This document shows, in pieces, positions 1 through 8,792 of a DNA stretch of 64,000 nt (within the stretch, counting starts at the first letter, position 1; every line of letters begins with the position of its first letter). The notes under the pieces were generated by a model, which worked only from the letters and a program-made list of their open reading frames with translations, was not told the DNA's origin and ran no database searches. This DNA comes from Rhodocyclaceae bacterium (lineage in GTDB: Bacteria > Pseudomonadota > Gammaproteobacteria > Burkholderiales > Rhodocyclaceae). The translations under genes and the position numbers were made by a program. The stretch is from the NCBI GenBank assembly GCA_018261935.1, contig JAGTRP010000010.1, forward strand, positions 1 to 64,000. Reading direction: 5' to 3'.

Positions 1-196
1 CAGCAAGCCGGGCGCCTGGAAAGCCCGCGCAACAGAAAGTTGAGGATTGGACGTCAGCACGTCAGTTTATGTTCGATGAGTTGTGTGGAATCGTATGCTT
101 TTAACCCACTCTACTTCTGACCGCTGCTAAAAATGGGGGGATTACCAGCAAGGCTATCACTTATCCCACTGTCCGATTTTCCGGGGCCGCCTCTGC
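1..196. other. Window left edge, no supported gene
   Basis: Nothing here can be called with confidence. A short forward frame (roughly 3-104) could be the tail of a gene entering from the left, but there is no motif to support it. The main structure is one copy of a 46-bp dispersed repeat at 101-146. The glycosyltransferase on the minus strand ends at 197. Further polysaccharide genes (flippase, polymerase, other glycosyltransferases) are absent from the window and may lie beyond this edge. Confidence 0.4.
101..146 (+). repeat. 46-bp dispersed repeat, copy A
   Basis: Positions 101-146 match the reverse complement of 8793-8838 at 41 of 46 bases. The core TTCTGACCGCTGCTAAAA is identical in both copies. 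The two copies are inverted and bracket the glycosyltransferase, wzz, yjbH, exporter and yjbF genes. This could be the remnant of an insertion-sequence end or a small non-autonomous element. Neither copy encodes anything recognisable. Confidence 0.8.
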
Positions 197-1810
197 TTAT
201 CGTATAGATGCATGAGCCGAACCGCGCTTAATCCTTAATATCGCTGGTACTCGCCAAGTAGCAATAGATCGGTAAAGCACTGTGTACAATATGCAGAAAA
301 GCAAAGTGCTTACGATAAGAACGCTATGCTGCCTCCAAGCAAGAATCGCAACTAAAGAGAAGATTCCGCTAAAAATCCATAGATACAGACAGACCATACT
401 ATTACGTTTAGTCTTAAGTATGGGGTTGGTGGTCCCAACATTAAGGCGAATCAGCCGGCAGAAAATAAGCTGGTGAAGATGCATCGCGTCCGGGTGACCT
501 GGGTGCTCGTTTCGTTTGATCTTGCGCCGATAAACCGAAAACAGAGTTTCGAATACTGGATAGATCATCAGCAGCATTGGGAACCATACTGAAACCTCGG
601 GGTGTCGTGTTAGTAAGAGCACAGACATTTCCGAAAGCCAAAAGCCAAGCAGATATGCTCCGCCGTCACCAAGAAAAATCTTTCCACTGGGCCAGTTCCA
701 TACCAGGAAGCCGAGTAAAGCACCAACCATGGCGAGATTTGCCGTGAGCAAAAAGCTGTCGCCCACCTGAGCTGAAACAAACGCAAGAGCTATTGAAACA
801 ATAGCTCCAAAGCCAGCAGCTAAGCCGTTGTAGCCGTCAATGATATTAATAGCGTTGGTTGCGCCGGCAACGGCAAAGATGGTAAATGTGATCGCAAAAG
901 GCGCCCATTGCATTAGATGATCCAGGCCAGGGACATCGACGCGGCTAAGGGATGCACCCAGGAGCCAAGCGCCAAAGCCAGCAGACAACATGGTCAGTAC
1001 GAGACGTTGAAGGACTCCTACTTTCTTCGTAATATCCTCTGTCAGTCCTCCCAAGAAGGCTGGCATTGCAGCGAGGATCAGGAGTCCGAATTCCCGGTCT
1101 GGAAAGTGTTGCGGCAGTGCGCTCAGAACCGCGCTACTGACCAGTAATCCTATAATCAGCGCTAAACCTCCAATTCGGGGGGTCGGCAGCGCATGGAATT
1201 TTTGCGGCCCAGCGTCGGTTGAATCGTGCGAAAGGTGTGCGTGCACATGCTCGTAGCGGACGATCAGGTAACACACCAGTTTGGCGACCAACTGGGCAAA
1301 TATAAGAACAAGAAAAGCATAACCAATGCTCTCCGGGTCGACCCAGCCTTTCTTTGGCGTAAAGAAAGGCCGCTCGATATCTGGGGCAAAGCACTTGATA
1401 CCCATTCCTGTGCTGTGGCGCTGGCTCTCTTCACAGGCAACCAAGGCTGTAGCAGTGTTGGATGCGGAATAGGTGACGACCCCATCCGGCAAGTGAGCAC
1501 TGGGCAGGGAAATCGGCTGGTTGCTCAGCACGCGCTGTTGAACAGCGGAAAGATTGGTAACGCACTGTTTGGTTTTGACTCTGCAGGTTGGACAGGCACC
1601 CAGTACAGCGGTGCTCAGACGAGCAAGAGTTGTTTCGCAAGATCGGACGTCTTCATGGGCGCGGAGCAGGAAATCCATGGAAATCGGCCCCGGCACTTCC
1701 ATAGTCAGTTGCGGGTAATAGTTGGTGGACCGACTGAGGAACATTGCAGCAATGGCGATGGAGAACATCATAATGAACCATGCCAGTGGGGATATTTTGT
1801 GTCGCTGCAT
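197..1810 (-). CDS. WecA/MraY-family initiating glycosyltransferase with N-terminal periplasmic extension
   Basis: Polyprenyl-phosphate glycosyl-1-phosphate transferase (glycosyltransferase family 4) in the inner membrane, which would start repeat-unit synthesis on undecaprenyl phosphate. Core motifs, numbered from the ATG at 1810: KFHALPTPRIGG near 204-215, the Mg-binding NAINIIDGYNG, FLGDGG, and a cytoplasmic HLH near the C-terminus, spread over about ten membrane segments. Unusually, about 155 residues precede the core: a membrane segment (about 8-25) and a soluble stretch with six cysteines (about 58, 73, 76, 83, 126, 140), probably periplasmic and disulfide-bonded. A TTG at 1849 overlaps the wzz stop codon. 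The ATG at 1810 has a better-placed GGAT ribosome site, so I prefer it. The substrate sugar is unknown. The gene is AT-richer than most of the window. Confidence 0.87.
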   Translation of the reverse strand: MQRHKISPLAWFIMMFSIAIAAMFLSRSTNYYPQLTMEVPGPISMDFLLRAHEDVRSCETTLARLSTAVLGACPTCRVKTKQCVTNLSAVQQRVLSNQPISLPSAHLPDGVVTYSASNTATALVACEESQRHSTGMGIKCFAPDIERPFFTPKKGWVDPESIGYAFLVLIFAQLVAKLVCYLIVRYEHVHAHLSHDSTDAGPQKFHALPTPRIGGLALIIGLLVSSAVLSALPQHFPDREFGLLILAAMPAFLGGLTEDITKKVGVLQRLVLTMLSAGFGAWLLGASLSRVDVPGLDHLMQWAPFAITFTIFAVAGATNAINIIDGYNGLAAGFGAIVSIALAFVSAQVGDSFLLTANLAMVGALLGFLVWNWPSGKIFLGDGGAYLLGFWLSEMSVLLLTRHPEVSVWFPMLLMIYPVFETLFSVYRRKIKRNEHPGHPDAMHLHQLIFCRLIRLNVGTTNPILKTKRNSMVCLYLWIFSGIFSLVAILAWRQHSVLIVSTLLFCILYTVLYRSIATWRVPAILRIKRGSAHASIR

Positions 1811-1845
1811 ATTATTATCCAATGTGTTGCCGCAGAATCCAATTA

Positions 1846-2766
1846 TCAAGCAAAGGCTCGATGTTTTAGGATAGTGCTACGTATAAAAGCAATTAGTGTG
1901 CCCATCATGACCCCTACTAATAGACCCAGTACCGTGATCAGTTGGCGCTTGGGCCGGATATAGGCGTTTTCATTCATCAGTGCGGCAGGGTCAATAACTA
2001 TAAAAGCAAATTGTTCCTGCACATTGGCCATCATTTTGCTCTTTATCTGGCTTTCCATTACCTTGAATATGGCCTGCTGCACTTCAACGACACTGGTCTT
2101 TTTCAGTTCGCTTTCCAGATAATTGACGCTTAATTCGGTTTCTGCAATTGCTTTTTGGCGCAAGTGGTCGTTGGCTCGTTTAACAATTTCGTTGGCCCAT
2201 TCCACTGCTTGTTCCCGATTTTTCCATTCAATAGTAATGGTGATCAAGCCTGTTTTCTTGTCGGAGGTTACCGAAAGAACTTTCTTGGAAAATAGTTGAT
2301 GAGCATCCCAGAGGGTTGGAATTTTGCTCTTGTCCTCAACCGCCCAATCATTTCTAGTAATATCCCATTGGTTCGGGTAGAGCACTGGCAGGAGGTTTTT
2401 CTCCTTGATGAAGTTTTCAATAAAAATTCGGGATTTCAGATAGGCAATAGCCGTTTCTTTGTTGCTTCCACCGGAGCTGGCATTAACACCAGCCAGTTCA
2501 GCTATGCCTCCCAATTGGCCAGCTAAGGCTGCTAAGCCGCTGTTGCCTTTTCCTTCTTCAGCTGGGGCTACCAGGACATCGGCTTGGTAGACAGGAGTCA
2601 TCATAAAAGCAATCGTGGCTGCTGTGGCAAGACATAGCAGGGTGGTGACCACTATCGTCCACTTGAACTCAACCAAGGTTCTCCACAACTCGATGAGATC
2701 TATTTCGTTGTCGGTCGCGGCTAGAGTCTGTATATCCGGGGATGGGGGAAAGGATGGCGAGTTCAT
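1846..2766 (-). CDS. Wzz-type polysaccharide chain-length determinant
   Basis: Inner-membrane polysaccharide co-polymerase of about 306 residues, expected to set polymer length. It has the Wzz layout: a short cytoplasmic N-terminus with the IDLIELWRTL motif, a first membrane helix about 34-54, a long periplasmic coiled-coil-rich domain (about 55-270), and a second helix near the C-terminus preceded by the Pro-containing YIRPKRQL stretch. There is no tyrosine-kinase (Wzc) domain, so it resembles Wzz of O-antigen or enterobacterial common antigen systems. It lies just upstream of the glycosyltransferase, with touching reading frames. A promoter-like sequence precedes it. No Wzx or Wzy partner is visible in the window. 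Confidence 0.87.
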   Translation of the reverse strand: MNSPSFPPSPDIQTLAATDNEIDLIELWRTLVEFKWTIVVTTLLCLATAATIAFMMTPVYQADVLVAPAEEGKGNSGLAALAGQLGGIAELAGVNASSGGSNKETAIAYLKSRIFIENFIKEKNLLPVLYPNQWDITRNDWAVEDKSKIPTLWDAHQLFSKKVLSVTSDKKTGLITITIEWKNREQAVEWANEIVKRANDHLRQKAIAETELSVNYLESELKKTSVVEVQQAIFKVMESQIKSKMMANVQEQFAFIVIDPAALMNENAYIRPKRQLITVLGLLVGVMMGTLIAFIRSTILKHRAFA

Positions 2767-2817
2767 TGGTTGGGCTGCAATCTTGGGCTAGTTGCTGAGT
2801 CGAAAAATTCTATTGGA

Positions 2818-2845
2818 ATTATATGCTACCTAACAGCGGGGTCAG
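2818..2845 (-). promoter_or_regulatory. Sigma-70-like promoter for wzz and the glycosyltransferase
   Basis: On the minus strand a perfect TATAAT (-10, positions 2823-2818) is preceded by CTGACC (-35, positions 2845-2840) with a 16-base spacer, about 50 bases upstream of the wzz start. This implies that wzz and the glycosyltransferase can be transcribed separately from yjbH. It is a sequence-pattern call only. Confidence 0.5.
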
Positions 2846-2879
2846 TCGCGATATGGTCTAGGGGGGTAGCATGATCGTT

Positions 2880-5072
2880 CTAGTTCAGGAGTTGATCCCA
2901 GTCACGCATCAAAGCGTCGGGGCCGGAGTCCTTGACGATGGGGTAAAGCCGCTTACCAATATTCAGCCGCTGGCCGCCGTCACGAGTCAAAGGGCGCCAC
3001 AGCATGCCGATGTTGCTCCGACTCGAGTATAGGGACAGCATATCGAGCGGGATGGAGATATAGAAACCTTTGTCGAAGGAGCCTTCTCCGAACTGCTGGG
3101 CAGACACATTGGTTTTCGTCGCGAAAATGCCAAAGACTGACCCATTGTCGAAGCGCCGTGAAAGATCAACCGTTACTCCGGTATCTTTGGCTAGATAGCG
3201 TCCCACGCTGATTTGCGCCAAGGTGTTATAGAAGGGGAGGTGATAATACAGGTCTACGTGGCCCGTGGTAGTCTGGTAGTCGCGAAAGGAAAAGCGCTCG
3301 TCAAAACCACGTTGGCGGACTTGATTGATATCTGCCCCGACCGCCCAGCGCTTGTCGAATGGTTTGTAGAGAATTTCGCTTCCCGCACCACCAAACATTT
3401 CCTCAAACAGCCCGCCTGATACCCGACCATACCAGTTGGAGCCAAGATTCGTCACATAGTCCGCCTGGAGGCGAGTGATGCCGTTCTTGCCCTGCTTGAG
3501 ATAGTCCTTGATATCGCTTCGCACGTGGGGCAGTTTGCTGTCCGACGCAAGCTTGAGGTCGGCAAAGTTGTTATAGATATTGAATCCAAGGCTACTGCTC
3601 ACGCTCAACTGACGCGTAATCTGTAGTTCACTATCAAGCCGCAGAAGGATTTGGTAGAAGTAAGGATTGTCCGGGCCGCCGATGTGTTGACGCAGCGCGG
3701 GCGACCAGTTCCACGTGAATGCGGGATACCTGTTTCGATTCTTGGAAGTGCGCTGAAAATCAAGAGAGTTCGGCGCTTGGATTCTTGTGTTAACTGCAAT
3801 TTCCTCAGTACTGCCGTCGAAGCGTTCTGCATTTTGCAGGTCCTTGCGCAGGAGCGTCACCCGGTTGGTCTCGAGCCCTTTTTCTAGGCTGATGTAGGTG
3901 AGTTCCTCTACTTCAGGCGGTACCTCGTTCGCCATGATGCGTGCGGCACGGCCAATGGCCCGGGGCGTCGCCCGGAAAGTATTTTGCGATACTCTGATGG
4001 TGGCTTGTTGGCAGCTAACCAGCACGCCGTCAACCTGATAATTCTTGGCTTCCAGTGCTTGTATCAAGCTGGATGAAACGTCGTCTTTCGGTCTGCTTCT
4101 GGCCTGCCGATTCATTTCCTCGATATCGGCCGTAAGATCACGTGGCTTCAGTTTTTCCGGTGGCTCATCGAGTTTCGGCATGCCTGTGGATTTGTGGAGA
4201 TTTCCGCGGAAAGCTAGTTGTGCCATGAGCGTGTTGCCGCGTTCGATCCCTACGGTGAAATCCAACCAATCGCCATAGCTGTAGGTAAGTCCGACGTTGA
4301 TGGGGGAGGCCGTTTTCTGATTGTTGTTCAGTCCTTCCGATTGATAGTTGTTGCCATCCAGCTCAAGTTTGACGGTCAGGCTGGGAATAGGAGTATGGTA
4401 CGAAATGCCGCCAATGATGGATGCGCGCTCCCCCTGGAAGTAAGCCCCCGATGTTGTACCCCCCTGTCCGAAATTGTTTGTACGCGGTCTCTTAAATCGG
4501 CTCGATATCCAGCCTAAGGGATTGGCAATCTGGCCCCGGGTACCCAGGTTGCCCCAACCGATGCCCAAGGTAAAGTCGAGGTCGTAATAGCGACGGCTGA
4601 GGATGAGGTATTCGCCTGAAAAGAGCCCTGTGCCCCCGAAATCTCTCAAGCCAAGGGCCACCTGTGGAAAACCGGCGGACTCCTCGTGTAGCCGGAGCTT
4701 AAGATCGGTGCCACGGTCTTTATATTTTTGGTCTCCCGAGAAGTCGGCAGGACCATAGAGACGATTTTGAATTGTGGTGTAGCGCACTACTGCTTCCGCC
4801 CACGGCAGTGGCTGCATCGTAACGGCATTTCTAAAGTAGGGAGAAACCCGGCCGGTCGCAAAAGAAAATTCCCCTTCCGGCGCAAATCGCGCCGTAGGCA
4901 TTTGCAGAAGGCCCACCCCGCCGAAATCCGAAATCATGTCAAAGCGCGGTTGCGCTTCGTCGGAGCCCAGGGCGAACACTGGACCAATAATGCAGAGCCA
5001 AACGAGCAGGAAGGCACCATGCTTTCCTGCTCGTTTGGCCGACAGACAGCCTGCTCGTCCGAGCCTATGCAT
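2880..5072 (-). CDS. yjbH: YjbH-like outer-membrane exopolysaccharide protein
   Basis: Predicted outer-membrane beta-barrel protein of the YjbH/GfcD family (730 residues), a late component of exopolysaccharide secretion. After a signal peptide (about 15-36, ending near VFALG) comes the family-typical start FDMISDFGGVGLLQMPTARF, then long alternating hydrophobic beta-strand-like segments. The C-terminal part (DMLSLYSSRSNIGMLWRPL) also resembles YjbH. The gene begins 25 bases downstream of the SLBB exporter gene, so the two form an operon. The family acts with YjbE, YjbF and YjbG; here the six-SLBB exporter occupies the YjbG position. A perfect 16-bp inverted repeat lies in the signal-peptide coding region. 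Confidence 0.88.
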   Translation of the reverse strand: MHRLGRAGCLSAKRAGKHGAFLLVWLCIIGPVFALGSDEAQPRFDMISDFGGVGLLQMPTARFAPEGEFSFATGRVSPYFRNAVTMQPLPWAEAVVRYTTIQNRLYGPADFSGDQKYKDRGTDLKLRLHEESAGFPQVALGLRDFGGTGLFSGEYLILSRRYYDLDFTLGIGWGNLGTRGQIANPLGWISSRFKRPRTNNFGQGGTTSGAYFQGERASIIGGISYHTPIPSLTVKLELDGNNYQSEGLNNNQKTASPINVGLTYSYGDWLDFTVGIERGNTLMAQLAFRGNLHKSTGMPKLDEPPEKLKPRDLTADIEEMNRQARSRPKDDVSSSLIQALEAKNYQVDGVLVSCQQATIRVSQNTFRATPRAIGRAARIMANEVPPEVEELTYISLEKGLETNRVTLLRKDLQNAERFDGSTEEIAVNTRIQAPNSLDFQRTSKNRNRYPAFTWNWSPALRQHIGGPDNPYFYQILLRLDSELQITRQLSVSSSLGFNIYNNFADLKLASDSKLPHVRSDIKDYLKQGKNGITRLQADYVTNLGSNWYGRVSGGLFEEMFGGAGSEILYKPFDKRWAVGADINQVRQRGFDERFSFRDYQTTTGHVDLYYHLPFYNTLAQISVGRYLAKDTGVTVDLSRRFDNGSVFGIFATKTNVSAQQFGEGSFDKGFYISIPLDMLSLYSSRSNIGMLWRPLTRDGGQRLNIGKRLYPIVKDSGPDALMRDWDQLLN
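4997..5039 (-). repeat. Perfect 16-bp inverted repeat inside the 5' end of yjbH
   Basis: Arms 4997-5012 and 5024-5039 are exact reverse complements (GCCAAACGAGCAGGAA and its complement) with an 11-base loop. In the yjbH mRNA this would form a very stable hairpin about 33 bases after the start codon, in the region encoding the start of the signal peptide. It could modulate expression between the exporter gene and yjbH; that role is inference. Confidence 0.85.
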
Positions 5073-5097
5073 CCCGCGATTTCGCCTGACTTTTGGT

Positions 5098-7989
5098 TTA
5101 GTTTCTGCTGATTACGGCGAGAGAGGCGGCGCTCAGAGCCAAGTCCTTGAGCACCTGCAACGAAATCATCATGATGTCGGTGTTGGTGGTTGGGAGCGCC
5201 TCGCGGGAAACGTAAATGACGCTACCCGGCGGAAGCAGCTTGGGCTGGAAGTTCCAAGAGGATATCTTCAATGGCTCGGCGCTGCCGTTGGGCAGGATGG
5301 CATAGATACGCCCTTCGTCTGCCAAACGGCTCAAGCCCCCGACGGCAGCGATATAGTCGGACGCCTTCTTGCCGGACTGGAATTGCACTGCGCCCGGGTT
5401 GAGCACCTCGCCCATCACGATGATACTGCTCGGACGCCGAGGAACATGAATTTCGTCGCCAGCCTCCAGGACTACGTCCAGTTCGGGGCGAACCTGCAAG
5501 ACCGTGGGGTCAACCTCCACCACCATTCGACCGGAAGGGTCAATGGTCTTGAGTTGATTCACGAGGTTGGTGATCAGCGGTGCCGCGCTCGATTCTGTCC
5601 CTACAGAACCCAGCGGGCGTTGGCGGGTCATGGCGAAGATGATGGAATCCTGTAATTCCCGCGCAGCTTTTTGGTAATACTGTTTTTTCTCCTCCTTGAT
5701 GCTTTGGCGCAGGAAGATGGTGCCGTAAGGATAGGCCGCCTGAGTTATACCGCCAGCACGGGCCATAAGCTCAGAGAGCCTTTCGCCGCGGCGAATCTCG
5801 TAAGCGCCAGGGTGAGCGAATTCACCGCTGAGGCGAACCAGTCCGGTCTCCTGGTCAGTGAAACGCTTGCGCACCAGGACAATGTTACCGGGCTGCAAAG
5901 TGATTTTGCTGAGTTGATCCTGGTGTCCGACCAGTTCGCGTTTAACAGCTGCCTTGCCGGACTTGTTTGTGACCTGATGGGATATCTCAATGCCTTTAAG
6001 ATCTGCTTCCCGGGTGAGACCGCCGCGAGCGTTAAGGGCCACGTCCAGGGGTAGGCCGGCAGCGGTCGGCAAGATGCCGGGTTGTTTCACCTCGCCACGG
6101 ACAGTGATGGCGTTTTCCAGCACAAAACTCAGCAATGAGGGATTTTCGTCGAAAAGCAGCGGGCACTCTTGGGTTTTGACTAGCCGAATCTTGCCGGTGT
6201 CGGTGCCGGAAGAAAGGATGGCTGTACGGAAGCGATCCATCCCTTCGCGTTGGATGATATCCGATAGCTCTACCAAGCCCTGGCAGCGCAGATTCTTGCG
6301 AACTTCTCTTTGCTGAACCTGAGTGCTCGAATTGTCTTGTGTCTTTTCCTGGGTTTGTAACTGGGCCTGGATCCTGTTGGCTTGTTCTTGTGCGCCGCCG
6401 GCGATGTCGAAATTGCCACGGTTGGCGTGGTCATCCTGCTGCTTGAGGTCGAGGGGTTCCGAAGATAGGGAACCGCCTAGTTGATAAGCGGTGGTCGGAG
6501 GCAGTCGGCCGGCAAGAATGAATTGGACGTTGGCCGAAGACAGGAAGTCTACATCGGTCTGACTTAGAACTAGGACCCGGTCTTCTGGACGCAGCGGCTC
6601 ATTCTGCTTCCCGCGGATCACGTTCAGGAGGTTGACCGCGGATAAATTGCGTAGACCGGTAGCTTCATCAGTCCTCTCAATGACAGCAAAGGAGCGGTAA
6701 GCATCCCGCTTCAAGGCTCCGAACGAGTGGATGAGCATGCCAAGGTGCATTCCCTCCTTCCACTCATAGGTCCCTGGGCGTTCCACGCTGCCGGCCAAGG
6801 TCACGCTGTTTTCCCAGCGGGCCAGAACAGAAGGAATATTGACTACGTCGCCATTGCGCAATTCGAACTTGCGTGCATTGGACGCGACAAGAGACACGTC
6901 CATTGTCTGACGCTTTCCGTCAGTGCCAATGCGGTCGATTTTGGCCGTAAGCGGATGTGCTGTCGGCAAAAGGCCGCCCGCCAACTGAATTAGGTCATCA
7001 GCAGTTTTTTCCGACAGGAGTTCATAGATGGCTGGGCGTAGCACATCACCGGAAATGGCAGCGCGCTCGCCTACAGCGGGAACAAAAATCGTATCCCCGG
7101 ATTGAAGGCGAATATCCCCTTTATTGCCACCGGAGAGCATGGCGTCGTAAAGATCGAGTCGAGCTACGACCTTGCCTTGGCGGCGAATCTCGATTTTACG
7201 CATAGAGCCGGTAAGTTTGATCCCGCCACCCACCAGCAGGGAATTGACCACGGTGGTCAAGGCGTCGACCGTGTAGGCACCGGGGTTGTTCACGTCCCCC
7301 ATCAGGAAGACCTGGATCGAGCGCAGGGGGCCCATGGTGACGGTGGCGTCGACGCCGATCTTTTGCTTGGCGATACGATCAAGCAAGACTTTGCCCATGG
7401 CTTCGAAAGACATGCCGGCAACGGTGATGGGGCCAATGTCCGGCAGTGTCACGCTGCCGTTGCGTTCAACCGGAAGTTGGTAAAGGCGATTCTCCTTGCC
7501 GAACATGCGGAGTTCGACGATGTCTCCGACGCCGATGATGTAATCGGCAGGAACCGGCATGTCAGATGGCGGAGTAAGAGTGGTGGATCCGGCAGCGAAG
7601 AGCCGCTCGCCGAAAGGGCGCAATTCTTCCAGTGGTGTCCTGGGTGCAGTGGACTGGTTGCGACGGTTACTGAAGGCTGGGTCCCGCGACTCGCCCTGGA
7701 GTACGAAGCCCGGTGTCGGCTCCTTGAAAAATCGCTCAAGTCTATCCTGCTTGTTGATGTCCTCGGCAGAGTATTGCCTCTCGGCAGAAAGCTGCCGGTT
7801 TGCCTGGCGGGAGATCCCCAGAGGCTGTCCGATGAGTTGTCCGTTGGTACCCTGAACGGTGTTAAGGGCAGCGTTTCTCAGCTCCGGCGGTAGAGTCCGG
7901 GGATCCATGGACTGGCTCCAGGCCGATTGAACCAGGGTGGCAAGGCTAATCATGACGGTGGTGCGAAGGGGGCTTCTGAGCAGTGACAT
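5098..7989 (-). CDS. Large Wza-like polysaccharide export protein with six SLBB domains
   Basis: Periplasmic/outer-membrane polysaccharide exporter of 963 residues, far longer than Wza (about 380). A signal peptide (about 1-26, ending AWSQS) is followed by a Pro/Gln-rich linker. A Poly_export domain (about 148-222, starting ADYIIGVGDIVEL) comes next. Then come at least six soluble-ligand-binding beta-grasp repeats, each opening with a G-[DEF]-V-x-x-P-G-like motif (GDVNNPGAY, GDVLRPAIY, GSVERPGTY, GEVKQPGIL, GEFAHPGAY, GEVLNPGAV). There is no lipobox. A Gln/Asn-rich insert separates repeats 3 and 4. The gene is divergent from the yjbF-like gene and leads into yjbH, so it probably fills the YjbG/GfcC-Wza role. 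Confidence 0.9.
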   Translation of the reverse strand: MSLLRSPLRTTVMISLATLVQSAWSQSMDPRTLPPELRNAALNTVQGTNGQLIGQPLGISRQANRQLSAERQYSAEDINKQDRLERFFKEPTPGFVLQGESRDPAFSNRRNQSTAPRTPLEELRPFGERLFAAGSTTLTPPSDMPVPADYIIGVGDIVELRMFGKENRLYQLPVERNGSVTLPDIGPITVAGMSFEAMGKVLLDRIAKQKIGVDATVTMGPLRSIQVFLMGDVNNPGAYTVDALTTVVNSLLVGGGIKLTGSMRKIEIRRQGKVVARLDLYDAMLSGGNKGDIRLQSGDTIFVPAVGERAAISGDVLRPAIYELLSEKTADDLIQLAGGLLPTAHPLTAKIDRIGTDGKRQTMDVSLVASNARKFELRNGDVVNIPSVLARWENSVTLAGSVERPGTYEWKEGMHLGMLIHSFGALKRDAYRSFAVIERTDEATGLRNLSAVNLLNVIRGKQNEPLRPEDRVLVLSQTDVDFLSSANVQFILAGRLPPTTAYQLGGSLSSEPLDLKQQDDHANRGNFDIAGGAQEQANRIQAQLQTQEKTQDNSSTQVQQREVRKNLRCQGLVELSDIIQREGMDRFRTAILSSGTDTGKIRLVKTQECPLLFDENPSLLSFVLENAITVRGEVKQPGILPTAAGLPLDVALNARGGLTREADLKGIEISHQVTNKSGKAAVKRELVGHQDQLSKITLQPGNIVLVRKRFTDQETGLVRLSGEFAHPGAYEIRRGERLSELMARAGGITQAAYPYGTIFLRQSIKEEKKQYYQKAARELQDSIIFAMTRQRPLGSVGTESSAAPLITNLVNQLKTIDPSGRMVVEVDPTVLQVRPELDVVLEAGDEIHVPRRPSSIIVMGEVLNPGAVQFQSGKKASDYIAAVGGLSRLADEGRIYAILPNGSAEPLKISSWNFQPKLLPPGSVIYVSREALPTTNTDIMMISLQVLKDLALSAASLAVISRN

Positions 7990-8047
7990 GGCTTGAGATT
8001 TTTAGGGGTTCCGATGCCGTTGGATCGTGTCGATGGGCGAGGAGGTT

Positions 8048-8075
8048 TGCTTGCAAATAGCTTTAAATTATACAC
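8048..8075 (+). promoter_or_regulatory. Promoter-like sequence for the yjbF-like gene
   Basis: TTGCTT (8048-8053) and TATACA (8070-8075) are separated by 16 bases in the 119-base region between the divergent exporter gene and the yjbF-like gene. The start codon at 8109 is about 33 bases downstream of the -10. An overlapping TTTGCTTGCAAA half-palindrome could be an operator. Pattern call only. Confidence 0.4.
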
Positions 8076-8108
8076 TGTACAACTTGTCCGTCATGAGAAA
8101 ACACCGGC

Positions 8109-8762
8109 ATGGATCGTCGTAATTTTTTGAGCCTATTGGTGGCTTCGGCCACATTGGGTGGGTGCGCCAACAGCATTGTGGGCAGGACGCTGGTGAAGGC
8201 CGCGGAAACGTCTTTTGGTTCTTCGTCGGCTTTCAATCCTGATTATCCGGACAAGCTGCCTTACGCTTCGCTGGCGGTGATGACAAAGAGCACTCCGCAG
8301 GCACTCTTGATTCTGGCGAAGGCCGAAGGCGGCGAATTGCACTGGATGTCATCGGACCGAGGGGTTTTGGTAACCCGGAATGGGCGTCTGGTCCGGACGG
8401 TAGGACTTCCAGAGAATCTTCTTTACACGGATTTCTTGAAGAATGACTTTTTTGAGGCTGGCCATTTGCCTCATGCAGAGGCATCGTCGGTGAAACGCCT
8501 TGTGGATATGGCGCCCGGGAACCGCTATGGGATATTGGTGGAATCGACGCTCACCCGCGTAAGGCAAGAAAAGATACGTATAGGCCGGCATGAGTATGAC
8601 GTCATGCAATTTGTCGAGTATTGCGTCGCACCCCAATTGTCTTGGGAATATGCGAATACCTACTGGGTGGACGCCCAGGGAATGATGTGGCGCAGCATTC
8701 AGCATGTCGTGCCGGGCATGGAGCCCGTGGAGATCGAGGTCACCAAGCCATTCAGGGCGTAG
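8109..8762 (+). CDS. yjbF: YjbF/GfcB-family lipoprotein
   Basis: Outer-membrane lipoprotein of an exopolysaccharide system, 217 residues. The N-terminus combines a twin-arginine-like RRNFLSLL with a lipobox LGGC (Cys about 19), so it may be a Tat-exported lipoprotein. The body carries YjbF family hallmarks: LPYASLAV near residue 50, then WMSSDRGVLVTRNGRLV and RTVGLPENL. Its exact role is unknown in the family. It is transcribed away from the exporter and yjbH genes, unlike the co-directional yjbEFGH order of Escherichia coli, so the locus has been rearranged. A short hairpin (8764-8782) follows the stop. Confidence 0.87.
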   Translation: MDRRNFLSLLVASATLGGCANSIVGRTLVKAAETSFGSSSAFNPDYPDKLPYASLAVMTKSTPQALLILAKAEGGELHWMSSDRGVLVTRNGRLVRTVGLPENLLYTDFLKNDFFEAGHLPHAEASSVKRLVDMAPGNRYGILVESTLTRVRQEKIRIGRHEYDVMQFVEYCVAPQLSWEYANTYWVDAQGMMWRSIQHVVPGMEPVEIEVTKPFRA

Positions 8763-8792
8763 TATCAACGCCGTTCGTTGATGAATTAAGAG

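Noticed and set aside
3-104. Forward partial frame at the left edge
   Set aside because: Too short and without motif or codon evidence to call a truncated gene.
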